Source: Larix kaempferi
Lineage: Eukaryota; Streptophyta; Pinopsida; Pinales; Pinaceae
Direction: 5' to 3'
Assembly (NCBI GenBank): GCA_027924585.1
Contig: BSBM01000190.1
Coordinates: 2,108,001 to 2,172,000 of the forward strand
DNA length: 64,000 nt
Shown here: piece by piece, positions 55,999 to 64,000 of the stretch
Position numbering within the stretch: the first letter of the stretch is position 1
How the letters are laid out: every line of letters begins with the position of its first letter
The notes under the pieces: generated by a model
Seen by the model: only the letters and a program-made list of their open reading frames with translations
What the model was told of the DNA's origin: nothing
Databases searched by the model: none
Made by a program: the position numbers and the translations under genes

Positions 55999-57059
55999 GA
56001 AGCCTCTGTTATTTTTGTAGTCCCCACATCTCAGGTAGCATACTGATGAACTTCGGATAACTTATTTGTTGCTGTTAACTGCAACTCCTCATGTCCATCG
56101 GAAGGATGAACATCTGTAGTACAGAGAGACCAATCGTTAGTCTTCATATGAGATCTCCTGGACCCGTGGGTCATGGGTCCACACATGACTGAATGTACTA
56201 GATCCACATATGCCTACTGTTACCGCTGAATAGTCATAGTATCCACTATAGTTGCTCCCTCTATCACGTAAGCCATCCTGCTATCTAATCTTGAGAGCCA
56301 TTTCTGAGCATCCTGCTCCCTCTCAAATACTGAATATCAACGGGATCATAATCTAGCTGACTACACATCCATCACTTGCTCTTCAGAACTAGTCCCATCG
56401 TCCTTCTCTTGTAGGCGATAGTATATGATCTTTCCCTACTAGTTAGATTTTGTCAAATAGTTAGCAACAATGCATAATCACGAAGATCAAATTATATTTC
56501 AATGCAATGACAATAGTTCACACGGTCATGTAAGCATCTTCGCCAATGCTGCACAACATTCATCCATATTTGGTGACTATCTGGATGCCTTACATCTCCA
56601 GCAGAGCATGCTGTCAGGAGCGTGCACTGCTCCAGTATGTTAGCAAAGAGGTTTCATCCTAGACTAGTTACATCTAGGGTTCATGGAATGTTGTGCAGCA
56701 CTACAGGCTGCTTACTCAACATATACATAACATGTGCTATAAGAGCCTACTGCTCATCAATCTCAGTCATATATAAATGTATAATATGCTACATTATAAC
56801 ATGCATAACACACTTCCTGATTCTGCATACAACTGTTATGAACATTTAGAAATGATCTACAAGAGCAATAATGACAAATCATAATCCAAATGCAAATACT
56901 TATCTTTTATTGTTTTTGTGGGCTCGCTCTTGATCTCTGCCTCCTTGTAGAAATCACAAGAGTCCTCAGATCTTCAACTTCTTTCTGCAGCCTGGATCTT
57001 CATACATCACGAATGGCAATCACATCATCTTGATATTGTAATCATTGGTGCACTCATAG
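55999..57059. other. No recognisable gene
   Basis: Isolated echoes of the 24-bp unit occur (GAGCATCCTGCTCCCTCT near 56307). Part may belong to the internal region of the minus-strand Copia element that begins at 58540, but no domain could be read. Confidence 0.35.
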
Positions 57060-57786
57060 AGTGAAGTAGAGGAAGTACTCCTTTCGACTATCTTCTGCAT
57101 TCCTTGACTTCTTTGGTGAAGTCTCTTCATCAACATCAGTGGTTGAAGCATGTTCCTTTCTTTTCTTTGATTTACATTGACTTTTATAGTGGCCAAGCTT
57201 TCTGCAATTGAAGCATTGGATGTGTGAAAGATCTTTCTTCCTCTTTTGTTATGGAATTGGACTTAATCTTTCACCTTTGTCTTTTCTACCAAAGATCTTC
57301 TTTCCTCTTTCTCTTCTCTTCTTGGTATGTGTAGCGAGAGCTTGGTTTTCTTCATGATGAGAGGATTTGTCTTGTCTTGGCATCACTGTTCTTCCACTGA
57401 GCCGTTCCTGCTTCTTCTTCTGGTTCTGGTACTCCTTCTACAACAAAGTTTACGAGGTCATTTTCTTCTAGAGCAATGAGCAGTCTAGAATTCCATGAAT
57501 TTAAGTTTGAATCGCCATCAAGCTTATCTTCAACCTTGGTATGTATAGCGAGAGCTTGGTTTTCTTCATGATGAGAGGATTCGTCTTGTCTTGGCATTAG
57601 TGTTCTCCACTGAGTCGTTGCTGCTTCTTCTTCTGGTTCTGGTACTCCTTCTACAACAAAGTTTAGAAGGTCATTTTCTTCTAGAGCAATGAGCAGTCTA
57701 GACTTCCATGAATGAAAGTTTGAATCTCCATCAAGCTTATCTTCAACCTTGATGCTTGTCATTTTGACTGAGAAGGAAGACTGCAA
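57060..57786 (-). pseudogene. Copia gag N-terminus with internal tandem duplication
   Basis: The minus frame from 57786 reads MTSIKVEDKLDGDSNFHSWK and LIALEENDLLNFVVEGVPEP. After a ~215 bp tandem duplication (57322-57536 and 57537-57750) it reads KVEDKLDGDSNLNSWNSRLL again. Further left, 57235-57190 carries an intact zinc knuckle CFNCRKLGHYKSQC. The middle of Gag is absent, apparently lost by deletion. It belongs to the minus-strand element whose 5' LTR is at 58107-58540. Confidence 0.78.
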
Positions 57787-58106
57787 GTTGGTTTAGAAAC
57801 CCTAGGAGAAGCTAGGTCAAAATTGAACTTTTGATTTTGAGAAAACTGCTTCCACATATGAATGCGCCCTTCCAAGGTGAGTTATATGAGCCTCCTTTTT
57901 CTTCCTGATCTGTGGACAACAACCCGTAAACTGAAACCTTAATATCTGCAATTTCTACAGAAAACTCAAACTTCACCAAAACTGAAATTTCAAATCTGTA
58001 ATTTCTTGGCCCTAAATTGTCGGACCCTAGTTTTTCAGACCCTAGATTTTCAGAGTAAGCCTTTGTGCTTTACACACAGCGGGATAACGTGCGTGGGCCC
58101 ATAACC

Positions 58107-58540
58107 TGTCAGATTTTAAATGATATAGCAATATAATTTTCACATAATCAAGCACAAGAACACAAGGGACACAATGGTTTACCCTTGGAAAACCCAAACT
58201 CGGGAAAAACCCAACAAACCTTTATTACTTAGAGATTCAATACATAATACAAGTACATCAAGGATAAGAGTGATGAAGATCACAAATAGAGGAGATGCCA
58301 AAAGAAGGAGTTCCAAAATGTCTTCTACAATCCAAAATCAAACTTTCCTTTGCTTGAGCGAACGTGTTTGAGGTGGTAGCAAATGAGGAGGGCAACCCCT
58401 TTATTTATACATGACTTTGGAGTGATTTTTCCAATTGGGCCGACTTCTCTTTTGTAAATATAAAAATACATTTTTATTTATCTATTTCTTTTGTAGGTCG
58501 GCTTTAGCTAGTGATGATACCTCACGTAGCTACAACAACA
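58107..58540 (-). repeat. 5' LTR of a minus-strand Copia element (434 bp)
   Basis: On the minus strand it starts TGTTGTTGTAGCTACGTGAG and ends AAATCTGACA, and carries a TATAAATA box near 58410. The next bases, GGTTATGGGCCCACG, probably form the primer region. The leader then runs to the Gag start at about 57770. No second LTR was found. Confidence 0.55.
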
Positions 58541-58544
58541 GTTG

Positions 58545-59040
58545 AGAAGTACAACAATTATGAAATAGCTTAATCAAATCATCAAACATGTTCTTACTTG
58601 TCTTCTTATTAGCAATATGTGAGATGAAATAATCCTTCATTGAATCGAGAATGATTCTCTTATCCTTGTCTTCCTTATCCTAATCAGTGGCTAGTTGTGC
58701 TGGATCGATAGGTTTTGGAATGCCCTTCTCAACATGCTCCCAATGATCGACCTCCTTCATAAGAATTTGAAGCTTGAGCTTCCATGGAACAATGTTAGAA
58801 GTTCCATCCAACTTGTCATAGTCTCTGAGATCAAGAGTCGCCTTACACATCTTGAAAAAGTGTCAAGTGCAATAATTGAACAAAATGTGAAGTTGACAAA
58901 ACCCTTTCTAGGGTACAATCCTTCTCCCAAACAATCTAGGGTTTCACACCCAATGACCTCAACTAGGTCAAATACATGTCCTAGGTAAACTCCAACTGAA
59001 ATATAAACTTCCTCTTACTTGAGGGTGATCTCAACAATAA
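58545..59040 (-). pseudogene. Copia gag N-terminus of another minus-strand element
   Basis: The minus-strand translation reads MCKATLDLRDYDKLDGTSN, VPWKLKLQILMKEVDHWEHV and EKGIPKPIDPAQLATD near 58855-58690. It then continues KRIILDSMKDYFISHIANKK with a frame break towards 58560. This is the Copia Gag UBN2-type start. It is cut at 58540 by the LTR of the neighbouring element, which therefore inserted into it. Confidence 0.72.
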
Positions 59041-59056
59041 CAAAGCTCTAATACCA
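59041..59056 (-). other. Primer-binding site of the minus-strand Copia element
   Basis: On the minus strand TGGTATTAGAGCTTTG follows the LTR end CTCAACA directly. It is initiator-Met-tRNA type with one change. Confidence 0.82.
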
Positions 59057-60350
59057 TGTTGAGATTTCATGCAATTGAGCAATTAATGCAAAACTGAAAT
59101 TTTACCTTCCTAGAAGGTTTTCCGAATCTTAGCTCTATAATTTTTAGCCTTAAGATTGTTGTAAATGAAAGTATAAAACAAGGGAAAGATCACAAGATTT
59201 CAATTCTAACAATTGCAAAGTTCATAGCAAATTAAGGAGAAAAGATACCAACTAATGAAATAAGTTTAAGCCCTTTCTACTGCTACAACTCACATTTAGA
59301 AATTGCACAATATATGGACTACTAGCAACTTCATAGATAAGCTCAAGATAAAGTACAAGCACATAACATAGCCTTCTCTCAAGGTTAGTACGAAAACTCC
59401 AATTATCCAAACAACCCTAGCTAGGGTAAAATCACCAAACCATAGCTTAGCTAAGAAGATCTAAGTGCAAGAATCTCTCCAACATAATCTGTAGGGCAAG
59501 ATGTCGTCCTCTTCTCTTTTTTTTCACAAATCCACCATATGGTTTTCTCTTAAAAGCCTAATCTGTAATCTCCAAAGGATAAACCCTAACCCTAGAACTC
59601 TAAGATGCTCCAAGATACTCCAAGAAGACCATGCAACTCTCTAAGAGAGAGAGAGAGAGAGAGAGAGTACAAGTAAAGACCTAGATAGAGAGAGAGAGAG
59701 GCCAGTGTGCAGCTCTCTCCTTGTAACATCGCTACATGAGTGAATAAGAATGAGCACACAAGTGATATGAATGTAAATGCTCTCTCCTTCCTCTATTTAT
59801 ATGAGAGGTAAGGGAGGCCAACAATACAAGTGAGATGTCCACTCTGAAGTACATGTGTCATGCTTGAAAGGTGATGATGTTGTAGACGCGAAGGGCTCTA
59901 AGATGATGTAGCTACACAAGGTAAGTCGCAAGACTCCATGGAATCCATTGATCCTCCTAATCAATGTACTCCATTGGGTCAACTATGCTTGCAAGAACTT
60001 TGTTGAAGCCTCAAGCATCCTTGAGCCAGCTCCAATCCCCCAAACATGAATTTAGGTTGCCACATGGCATTTAGGGTTTGAAACCTTCCATGATAGAAAA
60101 TGCTCCTCATCCCATGTAGGGCATTCTGCAATGCCTAAGAGAAGAACACGAAGCCGACGCCATTATGAGGTCCAACATCTACTAAGCAAGCTATCTCAAC
60201 TGTGCATATCCATCATGGATCTTCTTGTGCTATAATCCATCTTGAACCATCCATGGGTTGAATGTATACCATGTACCCCAAATCTCATGAAGCACCCCCA
60301 AACATGGTGTAAATACTTTTGGAGTGACTCGAGAAACTAATAGATTCTTG
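59057..60350 (-). repeat. 5' LTR of the minus-strand Copia element (outer end uncertain)
   Basis: On the minus strand it ends GCATGAAATCTCAACA at 59057. A TATAAATAGAGG box is near 59800, and a (GA)n run lies at 59644-59668 with a second near 59687. The outer end must lie before the Gypsy integrase at about 60376. I could not pin it, because the partner LTR and target duplication are not visible. Confidence 0.55.
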
Positions 60351-60375
60351 GGAAGTCAAGGTATGTGTCATGCCT

Positions 60376-61190
60376 AAAGATCTTCTAGTTTGTTTCCACG
60401 TTCCTAAATATGAGAGAAAACAACTTATAAGAGAGGCTCATGCATCCAATATTGTAGGCCAATTTTGGTGTTGGGAAAACAATAACCAACATGTATAAAT
60501 ATGTATATTGGCCAAGAATGAAAGAAAATGTGTCTTTGTTCATTGGAATATGCATACTTTGACGTGCTAGTGAACCCCAAAAATAGGAATAAAGTTTTGT
60601 ATCGTATGTAGCTAGTATTTTGTGGGTGGTTGCCAAGAAGTACGTGGGTACCTGAAAATCTATTTTGTGGTAGTGGACAAATTTACTAATTTAGTGAGAT
60701 ATGTGGCATCATGCCCTTGTAAAAAGATCATCAAGGGACAAGATGCAATAATTCTCTGCTTTGGGAGAGTTTGGGTGCACTTTGGGTTACCAAGGATCAT
60801 CATTTTAGAGAGAGACACCATATTTCTTAGTGCCTTCTGGACTACATTTTAGAAGATGGACACCAAGCTAAAGAGATCTGTAGTTTTCCATCCATAAGCA
60901 AATGCCAAACATATGTGGTGATCATGAGATTGGTTCAACTCTTGAGGGGTTGCAATCTCAAAAATCCAAGAACCTAGCACAAGAATCCGATGAACATTCA
61001 ATTTTCTTATAATAGAGTATTCCATAAGAATCATATAAACATTCAACTGTCTTATAATAGAGTATTCCATATATCCATTAGCAAGCCCTCTTGTGAAATT
61101 TGTTTTGGATGTTTCCACCTTCAACTTTAGATGTGTATGGGAAGCATGGAGGAGAGAAGGAAGATGCAACAAGAGAAGCATAGAGGAGAG
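60376..61190 (+). pseudogene. Gypsy integrase relic
   Basis: In plus frames: the HHCC zinc-binding region is decayed to VPKYERKQLIREAHASNIVG plus ILAKNERKCVFVHW. The core then reads YFVVVDKFTNLVRYV, CKKIIKGQDAIILCF and VWVHFGLPRIIILERDTIFL. The first catalytic Asp (VVVDKF, about 60672) is kept, and the second block has LERD for the usual SDRD. Further on VQLLRGCNLKNPRT and a doubled FSYNRVFH segment (41-bp duplication, about 60990-61070) correspond to the region after the catalytic Glu. Stops and shifts abound. No RT or LTR is attached. Confidence 0.75.
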
Positions 61191-62344
61191 AAGGAAGATG
61201 CGACAAGAGAAGCACTGAAGGGTGAAAGATTAATAGATAAGATTTGACAGATCAATTTGCAAGTTTTGAGAGACACTGAAGAAATTAATGACATGTGGTC
61301 TTTTTAAAGTCTTTGAATAGATATGTGATAAAGGTTAAGAACTCCATATACATCCATACATGCACATTTACTCAGTAGTGAATGTGGAGAATCTGAAACT
61401 CTATAAGCCATACATTTTTGGTTAAGAAATGAGCGACAGTCTTACCTACCATAGAAGATTTAGCATTGGATGCTGCATGCAAAATTAAAAAAATATACAA
61501 TTTGTAGAAGTCCAAAACAACTAGAAGGGGTCAGCAAGAACTCTAGAAAGTTGTGGTACAATGCATTAGGGAAATTTTGAGGTCTAAAATGGGCCTCCTA
61601 AGAGATATAATAAAATATTGTGAGTTTGCCATTTTGCTGGGAAGTGTATATTTACAACTCATCTCTTGCACTGCAATTTATGTAACTATGGTTAAGTTAA
61701 AGTGAAACAATTTATGTAACTATGGTTAAGTTAAAGTGAAAAGATGTGTACAACTAAAATTAATAAATAATAAAAAATAATCTTTGATATGACTAAAAAC
61801 ATGAGAAATTTTAAATGCTTCAATGTAATAATAAAATAGTTATAAAGTAATATAAAGTAAAATATTTTACTTTTGAATTAAAAATCTAAATTAAAATTTT
61901 GTAAATAAATTTCAAGTTATATTATAGTTATACTTTTATAAGGTAATTTACATTAATAATTATTTATTTTAAAATATATTTATATATTTAATACAAAATT
62001 TTAATGTATATTTATATATTTAATATAAATTTAATGTATATTTATTAATTAAATATATATTTATTAATTAAATATATATTTTTCAAACATAATTAAATAT
62101 AATATATATTAACTTATAATATAATATACGTGATAATATATTATATTATATTATATATTTTTCAAACATAATTAAATATAATATATATTAACTTATAATA
62201 TAATATATTATAATAAAAATATAATATACGTTATAATATATTATATTATAATACAATCATACACCCACCTGCTAGTGAGTATGGGAAAGTTAAATAACGT
62301 CATCATATAAGTGTTAAGTTCTAATATATAATATATAACATGTT
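61191..62344. other. AT-rich intergenic DNA
   Basis: 61675-61742 holds a 34-bp tandem duplication (CAATTTATGTAACTATGG). 61960-62260 is nearly pure A/T with ATATATTTATTAATTAAAT-type repeats and a doubled block around TTTTTCAAACATAATTAAAT (62069 and 62157). No gene. Confidence 0.6.
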
Positions 62345-62831
62345 ATTTTTTTTTGGTAAATAAAAACTATATATTACTGCTTGGAAACCAGATACATATC
62401 GTGCTTACAGCATATCAGAGTTCAGAGTGCATAACCCCATTACAATTGTCAACAAAGGATCAATCTGCATAGAGCAGCCTTTCAAAAAAGAGCAAGATAA
62501 ACAACCTATTCCACTTTCGTAAAGGATCCTGACTACCACTAGCAAAAAACTACTCATCGCTAAGACTAGAATAAAAAAACAGAATTCAAGACAGAAATAA
62601 CCCCTAAAACCCAACCAGATTCTTGGCTTGATCTTTTGGGTTGGCAACGGCCTCGTCCAGCGGGTTGTAGTCCTCATCCTGCTTCTGCTTCAGACCCTCT
62701 CCCTGCTGAGCGCCTACACCCTGCTGCGGGATGCCTTTCTGGTTCTTCCTGCTACTGGTTCCAATATTCTCCTGCTCCTCCATGCCATGGTAATAAAAGG
62801 TGAGGCCTAGCGTTTTGGCAATATCATCTAT

Positions 62832-63146
62832 CTAACAATGCATTAGACGATTATCTGCATTGTGCTCTTTCCATGCATGCACTGGTTCCTCATCACCTTG
62901 GTTTTTGGCACTGCCCCCCATAGCAACATGGGCCAACAGATGTTTTATCACCCAGTACACCATGATCATACGATCATACGCCGAAGCCCTTCCCGCAGTG
63001 GTCCCAGGGCCCACGACCCATTCTTCGACCTCGGTCTTTACCTCCTTAAAGGAAATAGTCTGCACCTCTTCCCAGAGGTGTTTTTCAATGGCCTCAATGT
63101 CGTCCCGAATTATCTCGGGAATACGTTCGCGAAAAAAGGTGGCCAT
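62832..63146 (-). other. Open frame of 104 codons near the LINE 3' end
   Basis: It begins MATFFRERIPEIIRDDIEAI, is acidic and helix-rich (EKHLWEEVQTISFKEVKTEV), and contains a GPGTTAGRASAYDRM segment. It is two stops' distance from the 218-codon frame and in the same frame, so both may be one protein broken by a single TGA. No known domain was recognised. Confidence 0.4.
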
Positions 63147-63155
63147 GGACTGTGC

Positions 63156-63812
63156 TCAAGTTTGAGCTCTCGTAACCCGACCCTGACCACCACCTGTCTC
63201 CTCAATCATCTTGCCTTTACCTTTCAGTTTGAGAGAAGCACAACTGTCACCTAAAACCCTGTTGAGACCATGTTTGGGAGCCATCTGAACCCAAATCAAA
63301 GGAAGCAACGACCAGTCCGACGATCTGACAAGAGCGAACCACAATCTGGCCTGCACCCTGGGGAATTTATCAACCAGAAACTGGAGGGGAACACCGTCAC
63401 AACAGAGATAGCAATATGAAAACTTAAGAGAAATCGACGGATATAAGGCTAGAGGGACCATGATTGCAGTGGCAGGTTGGGTACTGCCTTGCTCCGAAAG
63501 GTACCTGCTAGCTCCCGAAAAACTTCCGCCACTAACCCACATTAAAAGGATCTTAATGATCAAAGATGGAAACCGATGCGAAACCAACCTCCAGTTATTA
63601 ACATACTTAAGCCCGTACTCCCCATTACTCATCTTTATAGTCGATCTGAGGTACTTGTTCTCTCTCCACATTATTGCTCTACGTGATCTGACGTCGCTGG
63701 GATGACCTCCATCTCCCTCCTGTCGACTTCCTGGGGCACTTGTCCTTTGCCTTCCACCTGTTGGCTTCTGACATAATCCAAAGTGGCCAGGTGGATGCAA
63801 TTGGGTGCCCAC
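63156..63812 (-). other. Open frame of 218 codons downstream of the RNase H
   Basis: It overlaps the RNase H frame by ~140 bp in another register. The part after residue ~170 (MAPKHGLNRVLGDSCASLKL, KGKGKMIEETGGGQGRVTRA) looks protein-like and basic. The first part shares sequence with the overlapping frame and may be a shadow. No family was recognised. It could be a second ORF, or the 5' end of a neighbouring LINE's ORF1. Confidence 0.35.
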
Positions 63813-64000
63813 TCCTCATGCATAAAGTCGGTCATGTGGCCCGAAATACTAACTCCCCCCTTGTTAGCTCTGAGATTGGCGAATAGGTCAGCAACCTTAT
63901 TCGCCTCTCGCCTTACGTGGCTAAAGGAGATCGAGCTGTGAGAGGTCACAAGATGCCTCAAGTTTTCTAGCCTGCTCGACAGCCTCCAGCTGATTGTGAC
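63671..64000 (-). pseudogene. LINE RNase H domain (C-terminal part), open to the window edge
   Basis: The frame is open from 64000 to a stop at 63671. It reads VTISWRLSSRLENLRHLV, then SSISFSHVRREANKVADLFA and NLRANKGG. This is the end of a plant RNase H (RVT_3) domain, where the H-V-R-R-E-x-N-x-x-A-D motif carries the last active-site residues. The tail of ~70 residues after it (ending SDHVEQ) has no match. Whether it is intact upstream cannot be judged here. Confidence 0.7.

Larger units (their letters stand above)
62345..64000 (-). mobile_element. 3' part of a minus-strand LINE, continuing past the window
   Basis: The left end is a T run at 62346-62354 on the plus strand, that is a poly(A) tail on the minus strand, preceded there by TTTTTATTTACC. 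An RNase H domain lies at the right edge. Two further frames lie between domain and tail. A poly(A)-tailed LINE with a C-terminal RNase H fits the plant L1-type clade and differs from the three TTATC-tailed copies elsewhere in this window. Confidence 0.65.

Noticed and set aside
55786-56060. Overlapping short ORFs on both strands
   Set aside because: They are shadows of the 24-bp minisatellite.

Overview
This window looks like a stretch of a very large, transposon-swollen seed-plant nuclear genome. The only host gene I can identify is a plant-type proteinaceous RNase P (PRORP) on the + strand. Three exons of it are visible (25316-25408, 26623-26804, 41112-41232), with a 14.3 kb intron between the last two; the rest of the gene lies outside the window. 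Giant TE-filled introns, several old Copia lineages, hAT relics and multi-kilobase solo LTRs fit a gymnosperm such as a conifer best, but that is inference. No rRNA, tRNA, CRISPR or bacterial-type feature was seen.

Layout. 1-8.7 kb: an LTR cut by the left edge (minus); an old minus-strand Copia gag-protease remnant with an hAT-type non-autonomous element inside it; then a tandem array of a ~570 bp Copia-derived unit, one copy split by a 3.9 kb solo LTR. 9.1-12.3 kb: a complete small LTR element (LTRs, primer-binding site, target duplication GAGCT) that encodes no reverse transcriptase but carries a long coiled-coil reading frame. 12.3-22.4 kb: a minus-strand hAT-like (BED/DUF659) transposase pseudogene cut in two by a full-length Copia element (14662-20965). 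22.4-25.1 kb: another hAT-type MITE, an LTR with primer site, a DUF4283/zinc-knuckle remnant and a small solo LTR.

25.3-41.2 kb: the PRORP exons. The large intron holds a third hAT-type MITE, minisatellites, a LINE split by a 2.97 kb solo LTR, and an hAT C-terminal relic. 41.2-50.4 kb: two further minus-strand LINE copies of the same family, the first split by a second solo LTR of the 4 kb family. 50.4-54.2 kb: a Copia gag-protease remnant with an 84 bp satellite inside it, and two more hAT C-terminal relics. 54.5-61.3 kb: minisatellites, two minus-strand Copia 5' ends (LTR plus gag) and a plus-strand Gypsy integrase relic. 61.3-64 kb: AT-rich DNA, then the 3' part of a minus-strand LINE with an RNase H domain and two extra downstream reading frames.

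Apart from PRORP, the genes do not cooperate: they are layers of nested insertions whose order can partly be read from target-site duplications. The most unusual item is the reverse-transcriptase-less LTR element at 9142-12298. The best-supported functional item is PRORP, whose active-site aspartates are all intact in the visible exons.
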